Counted from the stretch's first letter, positions 26,628-34,729 are shown. The stretch: 64,000 nt of DNA from Variovorax sp. IB41 (GCF_016405905.1 NZ_JAEFCB010000012.1:107199-171198), one strand, 5' to 3'. Notes: generated by a model from the sequence alone, not told the origin. Translations and numbers: made by a program.

Positions 26628-26909
26628 ATGGCCACGTTCAAGAAATTCAACAAAGACAAGCGCCCGAAGCGCAACACCCAGTCGCTGCTGTTCAAGCGCA
26701 AGCGCTTCTGCCGTTTCACCGTCGCTGGCGTCGAGGAAATCGACTACAAGGACATCGACACGCTGCGTGACTTCATCAGCGAAAACGGCAAGATCATTCC
26801 CGCACGCCTGACCGGCACGCGCGCGATCTACCAGCGCCAGCTCAACACCGCCATCAAGCGCGCCCGCTTCCTGGCCATGGTCCCGTACAGCGACCAACAC
26901 CGCGTCTAA
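26628..26909 (+). CDS. rpsR: 30S ribosomal protein S18
   Basis: A 93-residue small-subunit protein with the S18 block YKDIDTLRDFISENGKIIPA and the basic RLTGTRAIYQRQLNTAIKRA motif that binds 16S rRNA. The partner S6 is two genes upstream. A GAGG site precedes the ATG. Confidence 0.97.
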   Translation: MATFKKFNKDKRPKRNTQSLLFKRKRFCRFTVAGVEEIDYKDIDTLRDFISENGKIIPARLTGTRAIYQRQLNTAIKRARFLAMVPYSDQHRV

Positions 26910-26921
26910 GGAGCCGACACC

Positions 26922-27374
26922 ATGCAAGTCATTCTTCTGGACAAGGTCGTCAACCTCGGCACCCTGGGCGAAATCGTCAAGGTCAAGGACGGTTACGCAC
27001 GCAACTTCCTGATTCCGTCGGGCCGCGCCCGCCGCGCCACCGCTGCCAACAAGGCCGAATTCGAAGCCAAGCGCGTCGAACTCGAAAAGGCTGCGGCCAC
27101 CAAGCTGGCTGAAATGCAAGCCCAAGGCGAAAAGCTCGGCGGCACGACCGTCAAGCTCACGCAAAAGGCCGGCGTCGACGGCCGCCTGTTCGGCTCGGTC
27201 ACCAACGGCGACATCGCCGAAGAGCTGGGCAAGCAAGGCTACAAGGTTGCCAAGTCGCAAGTGCGCCTGCCCAACGGCCCGATCAAGGTCGTCGGCGACA
27301 GCACCGTGAGCGTTGCGCTGCACACCGACGTGGTCGTCGAGATCACCGTGACGGTCTACGGCGAAACCGCCTGA
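26922..27374 (+). CDS. rplI: 50S ribosomal protein L9
   Basis: A 150-residue large-subunit protein. The N-terminal rRNA-binding domain starts MQVILLDKVVNLGTLGEIV and contains the signature KDGYARNFLIPSGRA. A long connecting helix runs through about 42-75, and the C-terminal domain includes GRLFGSVTNGDIAEEL. It closes the operon before a strong terminator. Confidence 0.97.
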   Translation: MQVILLDKVVNLGTLGEIVKVKDGYARNFLIPSGRARRATAANKAEFEAKRVELEKAAATKLAEMQAQGEKLGGTTVKLTQKAGVDGRLFGSVTNGDIAEELGKQGYKVAKSQVRLPNGPIKVVGDSTVSVALHTDVVVEITVTVYGETA

Positions 27375-27403
27375 TCGTTCGCGGCGCCTCGTGCGCTGCC
27401 CGC

Positions 27404-27430
27404 AAAAGCCGCCTTCGGGCGGCTTTTCTT
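27404..27430 (+). terminator. Terminator of the rpsF-priB-rpsR-rplI operon
   Basis: A ten-pair stem (AAAAGCCGCC and GGCGGCTTTT) with a TTCG loop is followed by CTTTT. dnaB downstream must therefore have its own promoter. Confidence 0.9.
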
Positions 27431-27553
27431 TTGGGGTCTCCGTGCGCTGGAGTTGTCCAGCGCGTTGCACTGGAAGATCACCGTTTATCAACAACCTTGT
27501 CCACAAGCGCAGCGCCGTGCGCGGCTTAGCATGCAGGGTTGCAAGGGAAGTCC

Positions 27554-28960
27554 ATGTCCGCCGTTTTCTCCTACTCCGACGGTAATTCGTCGGCCGACCG
27601 CCAGATCGCCCAACTGCGCATTCCGCCGCACTCCATCGAGGCCGAATCGAGCGTGCTCGGCGGCCTGCTGCTCGACAACGGCGCCTGGGACCGCATGGGC
27701 GACCTGCTGGTCGACGACGACTTCTACCGTCACGAGCACAAGCTGATCTACGCCGCCATCGGCGGACTGATCAATGCCAGCAAGGCGGCCGACGTCATCA
27801 CCGTCTTCGAGCGGTTGCAGAGCCTGGGCAAGGCCGACGATATCGGCGGACTGGTCTACCTGAACTCGCTCGCGCAGTACGTGCCCAGCGCGAGCAACAT
27901 CCGGCGCTATGCGGAGATCGTGCGCGAGCGCTCGATCCTGCGAAAGCTCGTCTCGGCCAGCGACGAGATCGCGACCAACGCCTTCAACCCGCAGGGCAAG
28001 CCGGTCGACAAGATCCTGGACGAGGCCGAGCAGAAGATCTTCAACATCGGCGAAGAAGGCTCGCGGATGAAGCAGGGCTTCCAGAGCATGGACGCCCTGG
28101 TGGTCGAGCTGCTCGACCGCGTGACCGAGATGGCCGAGAACCCGAACGACATCACGGGCGTGCGCACCGGCTTTCACGACTTCGACAAGATGACCTCGGG
28201 CCTGCAGCCGGGCGACATGATCGTGCTGGCCGCGCGTCCCTCGATGGGCAAGACCTCGCTGGCGATCAACATCGCCGAGCACGTGGCGCTCAACGAAGGA
28301 CTGCCTGTTGCCGTGTTCTCGATGGAAATGGGCGCGTCCCAACTGGCGGTGCGTATCGTCGGCTCGATCGGCCGTATCGACCAGGGACACCTGCGCACCG
28401 GCAAGCTCAGCGACGAAGAGTGGCCGCGCCTGACCGAAGCCATCGAGAAGCTGCGCACCGTGTCGCTGCACATCGACGAGACGCCGGGCCTCTCGACCAG
28501 CGAGTTGCGCGCCAATGCGCGCCGGCTCGCGCGCCAGTACGGGCGCCTGGGCCTGATCGTGGTCGACTACCTGCAGCTCATGTCCACCAGCACGAGCGGC
28601 GACGAGAACCGCGCCACGGCCGTGGGCGAAATCTCGCGCGGCCTGAAGATGCTCGCCAAGGAACTCAAGTGCCCGGTGATCGCGCTCTCGCAGCTCAGCC
28701 GCGGCGTGGAAAGCCGCACCGACAAGCGCCCCATGATGAGCGACTTGCGCGAATCGGGCGCCATCGAGCAGGACGCGGACATCATCATGTTCATCTACCG
28801 CGACGACTACTACGACAAGAACAGCAAGGAGCCGGGCGTGGCGGAGGTGATCATCAGCAAGCACCGCAACGGGCCGACGGGCACCATCAAGCTGGCCTTC
28901 CTGAAACCGATCACCAAGTTCGAGAACCTGGAAGGCTACAGCCACAGCGACCAGTACTGA
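27554..28960 (+). CDS. dnaB: Replicative DNA helicase DnaB
   Basis: A 468-residue hexameric helicase that unwinds DNA at the replication fork. The N-terminal primase-interacting domain covers about 22-125 (PPHSIEAESSVLGGLLLD). The RecA-like domain has Walker A ARPSMGKT at 227-234, Walker B VVDYLQLM and the arginine/sensor block SDLRESGAIEQDADIIMF. The ATG at 27554 is preferred to a TTG five codons upstream. It is next to rplI, as in most proteobacteria. No intein interrupts it. Confidence 0.97.
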   Translation: MSAVFSYSDGNSSADRQIAQLRIPPHSIEAESSVLGGLLLDNGAWDRMGDLLVDDDFYRHEHKLIYAAIGGLINASKAADVITVFERLQSLGKADDIGGLVYLNSLAQYVPSASNIRRYAEIVRERSILRKLVSASDEIATNAFNPQGKPVDKILDEAEQKIFNIGEEGSRMKQGFQSMDALVVELLDRVTEMAENPNDITGVRTGFHDFDKMTSGLQPGDMIVLAARPSMGKTSLAINIAEHVALNEGLPVAVFSMEMGASQLAVRIVGSIGRIDQGHLRTGKLSDEEWPRLTEAIEKLRTVSLHIDETPGLSTSELRANARRLARQYGRLGLIVVDYLQLMSTSTSGDENRATAVGEISRGLKMLAKELKCPVIALSQLSRGVESRTDKRPMMSDLRESGAIEQDADIIMFIYRDDYYDKNSKEPGVAEVIISKHRNGPTGTIKLAFLKPITKFENLEGYSHSDQY

Positions 28961-28976
28961 CGCCAACGCAGCGAGG

Positions 28977-29685
28977 TCAAACGGCCGAAGGACCTTGCGC
29001 CTTCGACGGCCATGTCTGCGGTTCCGGCGGCGTCGTCTCCACCTGGCGGGCCTTTACCTGGCGCAGCAGGTCGGCGAGCGTCTTGCCCGGCTCGTCGCGA
29101 AAGCGCTCGGGCAGCACCTCGACCGCGTCCATGCGGTCGACGCGGAAGCCGCGGAAGTCGTTGCGCAGCTCGCACCAGGTCGAGAGCGTCCAGACCTTCC
29201 CCCAGTAGAAGCATCCGAGCGGCCGCACCGTGCGCTCGCTGGCGTCGCCCGATACGTCGCGGTAGTTCAGGCGCAGCTTCTGGCGCGCCTGCACGGCCTC
29301 GCGCAAGGCCTGCAATCGGGCACCCATGACGTCGTCCAGTCCCAGCGCAGGCGCGTAGAGCGCCAGCGCTTCCGCCGAGACGCGCGCGGCCGGTGGCAGC
29401 ACCGAGAGGATCTTGCCCAGTCCCGCTTCGATGTCGCGCGCCAGCGCCGGATCGACCCAGCTCTGTGCGAGCCGCGCCGCGGCCACGAGCGCGGAGGCCT
29501 CGTCCTGCGTGAACATCAGCGGCGGCAGCTCGAAGCCCACGCCCAGCCGGTAGCCCACGCCGGCTTCGCCCTCGATCGGCACGCCCCTCCGACACCTCCA
29601 GGCGCTGCGCGAGAAACGCGGCCGTGGTGAGCCGGCGCCCGCGGATGAGCTGCACGAGCTGGAAGAGGCGATCGGCGCGACGCAT
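28977..29685 (-). pseudogene. WYL-domain transcriptional regulator broken by an internal deletion
   Basis: A YafY-like regulator read from ATG at 29685. Residues 1-33 (MRRADRLFQLVQLIRG to RLEVSE) are the start of the HTH_11 domain. After GAG at 29587-29589 the frame is lost: the rest of the protein, beginning VPIEGEAGVGYRLGVG, continues in another frame from 29582 to 28977 and contains the WYL region with LRLNYRD. Between the halves, about 13 residues expected in this family (the R-T-x-x-R-D-x-x-x-L recognition helix) are missing, leaving one extra base. The deletion removes the DNA-reading helix, so the product should be inactive even if the frame were restored. It lies downstream of the MGMT-like gene with a four-base ATGA overlap. 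A sequencing or assembly error remains possible. Confidence 0.75.
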
Positions 29686-30143
29686 CAGCGCGTTCCGGAG
29701 AGCTTCCCGGCGAAGTCCTCGACGAAGTAGCGCTTGCCGCGCTGCACCACCGTGTGGCCCTCGGCTTCGAGCCGGGCCATCTGCGCCTGGATGCCGCCGG
29801 GGTACTTGGGGTTGAGTTCGCCGCCGATCTTGAGGGTGCGCCAGTAGGGCGTTCGCTCCTGGTTCTCTTCGGTGGCGTGCGCGACCATGTGCGCAAAGAT
29901 CGCCGTGGTCACGGTGCAGCCGATGGTGGCGCTGTGGCGCACCGCGATGTCTTCGCCAATGCCCAGCACGGTCGCGAGCCGGCCCTCGGGCACGCCGCGC
30001 ATCGCCTCCTCGACCTCCCGCGGGGAGGGCGTGGCAATGGTGCCTTCGCCGTGGCGCTTGCGCATGGCCAGAGGGATCTCCTTGACGTTCGGCAGGTGCG
30101 GGTAGCTGGCGAGCCTGTCGCGCCAGCTCTTCTTGGTGCTCAT
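29685..30143 (-). CDS. MGMT-family (alkyltransferase-like) DNA-binding protein
   Basis: A 152-residue protein whose middle part, about 50-115, resembles the DNA-binding domain of O6-alkylguanine alkyltransferases: VLGIGEDIAVRHSATIGCTV and TPYWRTLKIGGELNPKYPGG. The alkyl-accepting PCHR box is missing (TPYWR is found instead), as in the alkyltransferase-like proteins that bind damaged bases and call in other repair factors. The start at 30143 overlaps the preceding stop as ATGA. It sits between an effector-binding protein and the broken WYL gene. Confidence 0.65.
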   Translation of the reverse strand: MSTKKSWRDRLASYPHLPNVKEIPLAMRKRHGEGTIATPSPREVEEAMRGVPEGRLATVLGIGEDIAVRHSATIGCTVTTAIFAHMVAHATEENQERTPYWRTLKIGGELNPKYPGGIQAQMARLEAEGHTVVQRGKRYFVEDFAGKLSGTR

Positions 30144-30598
30144 GAAACTGCGGAAACTCCGATGTGGATCGCCACCATGTCCGGCCCCTCGTAGGCTTCG
30201 AAATCGCTTTGGTAGCGGCGCGCGATTTCCGGGTGCGCCTCGAAATACTGCCAGATGCGCTGCCAGGTGGCGATCACCATCTGCGGCATCTCGCCCTGGC
30301 CGGTGAAGACGAGGTAGTCGCCGGCCTCGATGGCCACGCTGTCCGCGCCGTCCGAAACGGCCACGCCGACGGTGATGTCGAACGGGCCATGAGCGTCGGA
30401 CGCGTAGGCGGCGTAGACGCCGAAGATGCGCGTGTCGCTCGTGCGGTGCGGCGTCGACCCGTAGGTCTGCTCGCCGAAGAAACGGCCCCACAGCGCGCCA
30501 ATGCGGGCCGTGGCGGGATCGTTTTCTTCGCGGTTGGTCGTGCGGACCGTGAGGCCGGCAACCCGGAAGGCGTCGTGGTGTTGGCGGGCGGGTTCCAT
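30140..30598 (-). CDS. GyrI-like effector-binding domain protein
   Basis: A 152-residue stand-alone small-molecule-binding domain of the GyrI/AraC-effector type: FRVAGLTVRTTNREENDPAT at the start, the central IFGVYAAYASDAHGPFDITVG and a C-terminal YQSDFEAYEG. No DNA-binding domain is attached. Such proteins bind ligands or act as sequestering partners. The ATG at 30598 follows a GGAG site and a family-typical beginning; the upstream frame to 30745 overlaps the previous gene. Confidence 0.8.
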   Translation of the reverse strand: MEPARQHHDAFRVAGLTVRTTNREENDPATARIGALWGRFFGEQTYGSTPHRTSDTRIFGVYAAYASDAHGPFDITVGVAVSDGADSVAIEAGDYLVFTGQGEMPQMVIATWQRIWQYFEAHPEIARRYQSDFEAYEGPDMVAIHIGVSAVS

Positions 30599-30642
30599 GG
30601 GTTCTTCTCCTTCTTCTGTCTGCGATGTTCGGGTGTTGCTGC

Positions 30643-31092
30643 TCAAAGGGCGAGCGTTTTCAGGTCGGCCTTCATGGCCTGGGCGATCAACGCGATGTCG
30701 GCGTCGGTCACGTCGAACATGCCGAAGCGGAACTTGTAGCCCCACTGCTTGGGCGTCTCGATGAAGGCGAGGCGCTCGATCAGCGGGGCGATGTGCGCCT
30801 CGTGCGACGCCGCATAGCCCACGTCGCGGCGCCAGGGAATGAAGCCGCCGCCCATGTCGAATTCGTACGCGTCGCCGGGCAGCACGATGCCGATCGACAC
30901 GAAGCTCTGCAGCTTGTCCGTGCCGCCGAACACCGTCGCCGGCGAATAGTAGGCCACGCGGTCGCCCGCGGCGATCCGCTTGAGCGGGCCCAGCTTGCCG
31001 TGGCCGACCTGCATGAAGCCGACCGGCTTGTGGTCGCGCCCGCGCCGGGCATGGTCGGCGCTCGCGACGGCGATCCAGTTGCGCTGTGCCAT
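30643..31092 (-). CDS. EVE domain-containing protein
   Basis: A 149-residue single EVE domain, a PUA-like fold that binds modified bases. The family begins NWIAVASADHARRG and has GFMQVGHGKLGPLKRIAAGD and YYSPATVFGG. EVE proteins are found with restriction and defence genes or alone; here the neighbours are small enzymes in an operon. The upstream VOC gene ends six bases before the start. Confidence 0.85.
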   Translation of the reverse strand: MAQRNWIAVASADHARRGRDHKPVGFMQVGHGKLGPLKRIAAGDRVAYYSPATVFGGTDKLQSFVSIGIVLPGDAYEFDMGGGFIPWRRDVGYAASHEAHIAPLIERLAFIETPKQWGYKFRFGMFDVTDADIALIAQAMKADLKTLAL

Positions 31093-31098
31093 GGTGCT

Positions 31099-31470
31099 TC
31101 AGGCGAGGGCGTGCAGGCCGACTTCGTTGCCTTCGGTGTCACGCAGATGAGCGATGAAGCCCATGCCCGGCGGCAGCGCCGACTTGGGCGCCACGATCTG
31201 GCCGCCGGCCGCCTCGACGCGCGACAGCACGGCATCGATGCTGGGCATGCAATCGAGGTAGATGCGGGTGCTGCTGCCTGTGCGGCCAGCGGCACTCGCG
31301 CCGGCCTGCAATGCGCCGCCGACGCCCGGGGCGTCATACGGAAAAATGGCCAGCGCCTCGCCGCCGAGACTTTCGCGGCGCAGCTTGCGCGCCAGCACGG
31401 TTTCGTAGAAGGCCTGGGCACGGTCCAGGTTGCTGACCGGAATCTCGAACCAGGTGATCGCGTTCTGCAT
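31099..31470 (-). CDS. VOC family (glyoxalase-like) protein
   Basis: A 123-residue vicinal-oxygen-chelate protein beginning MQNAITWFEIPVSNLDRA, with the two beta-alpha-beta-beta-beta halves of the fold. The family includes glyoxalases, dioxygenases and resistance proteins, and the substrate here is unknown. The start at 31470 is preferred to longer versions because an AGAG site precedes it. It is first in the operon VOC, EVE, GyrI-like, MGMT-like, WYL and has a perfect inverted repeat upstream. Confidence 0.82.
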   Translation of the reverse strand: MQNAITWFEIPVSNLDRAQAFYETVLARKLRRESLGGEALAIFPYDAPGVGGALQAGASAAGRTGSSTRIYLDCMPSIDAVLSRVEAAGGQIVAPKSALPPGMGFIAHLRDTEGNEVGLHALA

Positions 31471-31520
31471 GAAGAGCTCTCTTTCGTTGCGTTGGAAGGA
31501 GCCTCGATGGTGCGAGCCGC

Positions 31521-31544
31521 CTCCTGACAACGTCTTGTCAGGAG
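31521..31544. repeat. Perfect 10-bp inverted repeat upstream of the VOC operon
   Basis: CTCCTGACAA and TTGTCAGGAG are separated by CGTC and lie 51-74 bases before the VOC start codon. The size and position suit an operator for a dimeric repressor. No T run follows, so a terminator is unlikely. Confidence 0.7.
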
Positions 31545-31560
31545 CCTGTCATGGCGGGCG

Positions 31561-31601
31561 AAAAAAAGCCCGCGATGCCCTCTGGAGGACATGCGCGGGC
31601 T
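31561..31601 (-). terminator. Terminator of phoH
   Basis: On the minus strand AGCCCGCG, an interior of 19 bases and CGCGGGCT are followed by seven T residues. It begins 22 bases after the phoH stop codon. Confidence 0.85.
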
Positions 31602-31622
31602 CGATGGCCGCGGATCGGTTTT

Positions 31623-33413
31623 TTAGAGCACGTCGCTCGCGAAATCGGCCAGGCGCGAGCGCTCGCCGCGCGCCAGCGTGATGTGCCCGCCGTGCGGCCA
31701 GCCCTTGAACTTGTCGACCGCGAATGTGAGGCCCGAGGAGCCTTCCGTGAGGTACGGCGTGTCGATCTGCGCGAGGTTGCCCATGCAGATGATCTTGGTG
31801 CCCGGGCCCGCGCGGGTGATCAGCGTCTTCATCTGCTTGGGCGTCAGGTTCTGCGCCTCGTCGATGATCACGTACTTGTTCAGGAAGGTGCGCCCGCGCA
31901 TGAAGTTCATGCTCTTGACCTTGATGCGGCTGCGGATCAGCTCGTTGGTGGCCGCGCGGCCCCACTCGCCGGCGCCGCCGCCGTCGCCCTTGGCCAGGAA
32001 CTCGAGGTTGTCGTCCAGCGCGCCCATCCAGGGGCCCATCTTTTCTTCCTCGGTGCCGGGCAGGAAGCCGATGTCCTCGCCCACGCTCACGGTCGCGCGG
32101 GTCATGATGATCTCGGTGTAGCGGCGGTCGTCCAGCACCTGCGTGAGGCCCGAGGCCAGCGCCATCAGGGTCTTGCCGGTGCCGGCGGTGCCGGTCAGCG
32201 TGACGAAGTCGATCTCCGGGTCCATGAGCAGGTTCATCGCGAAGTTCTGCTCGCGGTTGCGCGTGTTCACGCCCCACACCGCGTTCTTGCCCGAGCTGTA
32301 GTCCTTGAGCGTCTTGAGCACCGCGGTCTTGTCGCGAATCTCGGTGACGCGCGCGTACATGCTCGGCTCGCCGGGTGCCTCGAAGAAGACGAACTGGTTG
32401 ATGTACAGGTTGGGCACGATCGGACCGCTGATCCGGTAGAAGGTGTTGCTGCCGCTCTGCCAGCTCTCGACCGTCTTGCTCTGGCGGGTCCAGAAGTCGG
32501 ACGGGAGCGCCAGCGAGCCGGCGTAGAGCAGGTCGCCGTCTTCCAGCGTCTTGTCGTTCTGGTAATCGTCGGCGGCCAGGCCCAGGGCGCGCGCCTTGAC
32601 GCGCATGTTGATGTCCTTGGACACCAGCACCACTTCCTGCTTCGGCTTGCCCGGGCGGTCCTTGGCGTACTCGTCGCGCAGCGCATGCACGACGCCCAGG
32701 ATCTGGTTGTCGGCCTTGCCCTGGGGCAGGCTGATCGGCAGCGAGTAATCGAGCGGAGCGGTCTGGAAGAACAGACGGCCGCCGGCTTCACGGTGGCCGG
32801 TGGTGTCCAGCTTCAGGCCCTTGTCGATGTCCGCGTCCTGCGCGCCGGCCAGCGCATCGAGCGTACGGCTGGTCTGGCGGCCGTTGCGGGCGACTTCGGT
32901 GGTGCCTTTCTTGTGGCCGTCGAGCTCTTCCAGCACGATCATCGGCAGGAAGATGTCGTGCTCCTCGAAGCGGAACAGGCACATCGGATCGTGCAGCAGC
33001 ACGTTCGTGTCGAGCACGAACAGCTTGGCCGGGCCGGTCGATTTGCTGCGCTTGGGGCGAGCCGGAGCCTGGGGCGCGGCCGCTGCGGGCGCCGGGGCAT
33101 AGGCCGGGGCGGGCGCCGTGGGGACCCGGGTCTCGACCTGGATGGCGGCGGGCTGTTGCTGCGGAGCGGGTGCGGGCGCAGGCGCCTGCCGGGATTTGGC
33201 CCGGCGCGACGGGCGCGCGGTTTCGCCGCCGCCTGCGGCATCGGAGTTCAGGTTGTCGAACAACTCCAGCGGCTGCGGTCCGTTCGAGGCCGTTTCGTCA
33301 GCGCGCTGGTCGCCGGAGCGGCGCGACCCCCTGTGCGAGGACCGGGCGGGCGCGTCGATCGCGTCCGGTGAGAGCAATGCGGCGCGTTTCGTGGGGGCGG
33401 GAGGCAATGGCAT
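31623..33413 (-). CDS. PhoH family protein with N-terminal PIN domain
   Basis: A 596-residue protein joining a PIN ribonuclease-like domain (about 125-290, starting KLFVLDTNVLLHDP with catalytic aspartates) to a PhoH ATPase/RNA-helicase-like domain (about 385-595, Walker A GTAGTGKT at 408-415 and Walker B VIIDEAQNLTP). The first 120 residues are Pro/Ala/Arg-rich and disordered. This is the PhoH2/YlaK architecture, thought to be an RNA-unwinding nuclease. It is a single-gene unit; bcp lies upstream behind two terminators. Confidence 0.92.
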   Translation of the reverse strand: MPLPPAPTKRAALLSPDAIDAPARSSHRGSRRSGDQRADETASNGPQPLELFDNLNSDAAGGGETARPSRRAKSRQAPAPAPAPQQQPAAIQVETRVPTAPAPAYAPAPAAAAPQAPARPKRSKSTGPAKLFVLDTNVLLHDPMCLFRFEEHDIFLPMIVLEELDGHKKGTTEVARNGRQTSRTLDALAGAQDADIDKGLKLDTTGHREAGGRLFFQTAPLDYSLPISLPQGKADNQILGVVHALRDEYAKDRPGKPKQEVVLVSKDINMRVKARALGLAADDYQNDKTLEDGDLLYAGSLALPSDFWTRQSKTVESWQSGSNTFYRISGPIVPNLYINQFVFFEAPGEPSMYARVTEIRDKTAVLKTLKDYSSGKNAVWGVNTRNREQNFAMNLLMDPEIDFVTLTGTAGTGKTLMALASGLTQVLDDRRYTEIIMTRATVSVGEDIGFLPGTEEEKMGPWMGALDDNLEFLAKGDGGGAGEWGRAATNELIRSRIKVKSMNFMRGRTFLNKYVIIDEAQNLTPKQMKTLITRAGPGTKIICMGNLAQIDTPYLTEGSSGLTFAVDKFKGWPHGGHITLARGERSRLADFASDVL

Positions 33414-33452
33414 GTGGGAGGTCGCTCGCAGGAAAGTGGAAACCAGAAAACG

Positions 33453-33482
33453 AAAAAGCCGCCTGAAGACCTAGGCGGCTTT
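33453..33482 (-). terminator. Second terminator between bcp and phoH
   Basis: A ten-pair stem (AAAGCCGCCT and AGGCGGCTTT) with an eight-base loop is followed by TTTTT-rich sequence on the minus strand. It lies only 40 bases before the phoH start, so it may be an attenuator of phoH instead of, or as well as, a bcp terminator. Confidence 0.7.
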
Positions 33483-33606
33483 GTTCGGAGGATGCGGTCG
33501 TGGAGCTCAACGGCATGAGGCCATTATGCACACCGCAGATGACGCGCCAGGGGCTCTTTGCCGCTTTTACGTGTCACGTTGGGCATTCCCCACGCAAATC
33601 ACGCAA

Positions 33607-33624
33607 AAGCGCCGGCTGGCGCTT
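33607..33624 (-). terminator. First terminator after bcp
   Basis: A seven-pair stem (AAGCGCC and GGCGCTT, four-base loop) lies 11 bases after the bcp stop and is followed by TTTG on the minus strand. Confidence 0.55.
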
Positions 33625-33634
33625 CTCGCTGCGG

Positions 33635-34111
33635 TCAGGCGGCCTTCTTGAGCGCCTTGACTGCCTTGAGCACGTCGTCGACGTGACCCGGAACCTTCAG
33701 CCCGCGCCATTCGGCCTTCAGGATGCCGTCGGCGCCGATCAGGAAGGTGCTGCGCTCGATGCCCTTGACCTTCTTGCCGTACATGATCTTGTTCTTGACC
33801 ACGCCGAACATGTGGCACATTTTTTCTTCGGTGTCGGCGATCAGTTCGAAGGGCAGCTCGAGCTTGGCCTTGAACTCGTCGTGCGACTTCATGTTGTCAC
33901 GCGAAACGCCGAAAACGGTGGCACCGGCCTTTTCGAAATCCTTGTAGCGATCACGGAATTGCATCGCTTCGGTCGTGCAACCCGGGGTGTTATCTTTCGG
34001 GTAGAAATACATGACCAGCACGTGGCCGAGATGCGAGGTATTCGAGACCTTGAGGCCGCCCGTGGCGTTGGCGTCGAATTCAGGAATGGGTTTGTTGACA
34101 ACGATCGCCAT
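33635..34111 (-). CDS. bcp: Thioredoxin-dependent peroxiredoxin (Bcp/PrxQ family)
   Basis: A 158-residue peroxiredoxin that reduces hydroperoxides. The peroxidatic cysteine is Cys45 in NTPGCTTEA. The resolving cysteine five residues later, present in E. coli Bcp, is replaced by Met50; Cys99 in EEKMCHMFG is the only other cysteine and sits where alpha-3 resolving cysteines occur in other PrxQ proteins. The ATG is preceded by GGAG-like purines. It is a monocistronic gene with two terminators after it. Confidence 0.92.
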   Translation of the reverse strand: MAIVVNKPIPEFDANATGGLKVSNTSHLGHVLVMYFYPKDNTPGCTTEAMQFRDRYKDFEKAGATVFGVSRDNMKSHDEFKAKLELPFELIADTEEKMCHMFGVVKNKIMYGKKVKGIERSTFLIGADGILKAEWRGLKVPGHVDDVLKAVKALKKAA

Positions 34112-34246
34112 GAAACTTGTTTTCTCCGTTAGATTCCGTGGATCGAGTTCTTCGGGGCAGACTCGATGCGCGGAGGATTGGTCGTTGCTAACTTTGGGGT
34201 AGCTGGCCTGTTCGCAACCCGCTATTTTACCCCGAAAATACCCCTC

Positions 34247-34630
34247 TCAGTCAGCCGACGGGCGCTCGACCAGCAGGGCGGCGATCACATGCCGGCCTTC
34301 GCCGGCCAGGATGTTGTAGGTCCGGCAGGCCGCCGGGGTGTCCATGGTCTCGACACCGGTGCGCTGCGCCATCAGGGGCTGGAGCCAGGCAGGCTGCGGA
34401 AAACGGATGCGGCTTCCGCTGCCGAAAATGATCAATTCCGCCCCCAATTGCGCCAATTGCGCGAAATGCTCCGGGCCGATTTCGTCGAACCGGGTGCAAT
34501 TCCACTCGAAGCGCTCGCCGCGGGAGCCGACCACCACGCTGCCCTCGACCTTTTCGTTGTTGATCGCGACCCAGCCGGGGCCGTGGGCGGTGAGGGACTG
34601 GGCGTCGGATTTGTCGGGCTGGAGCTTCAT
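34247..34630 (-). CDS. Mth938-like domain-containing protein
   Basis: A 127-residue single-domain protein of the Mth938/DUF498 group. The glycine-rich ELIIFGSGSRIRFP near residues 70-83 is characteristic. Relatives include human NDUFAF3 and archaeal Mth938, with no agreed bacterial function. ATG at 34630 is used because it matches the family length. It is divergent from alaA; the shared gap holds a TATAAT box in this gene's direction and a 9-bp inverted repeat. Confidence 0.85.
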   Translation of the reverse strand: MKLQPDKSDAQSLTAHGPGWVAINNEKVEGSVVVGSRGERFEWNCTRFDEIGPEHFAQLAQLGAELIIFGSGSRIRFPQPAWLQPLMAQRTGVETMDTPAACRTYNILAGEGRHVIAALLVERPSAD

Positions 34631-34633
34631 CTG

Positions 34634-34676
34634 GTCACTGGGAACTGTGGTCAAATTATAGGTTTTCCCCAGTGAC
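34634..34676. repeat. 9-bp inverted repeat spanning the Mth938-like/alaA promoter region
   Basis: GTCACTGGG (34634-34642) and CCCAGTGAC (34668-34676) are perfect arms 25 bases apart. Between them, on the minus strand, is TATAAT at about 34659-34654. The arms bracket a promoter like operator half-sites. Confidence 0.6.
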
Positions 34677-34729
34677 GCGAGGCCTCCAGGGGCCTTTGAC
34701 CCTCGAGTCGACACGCCCGGGAGGGCCCT

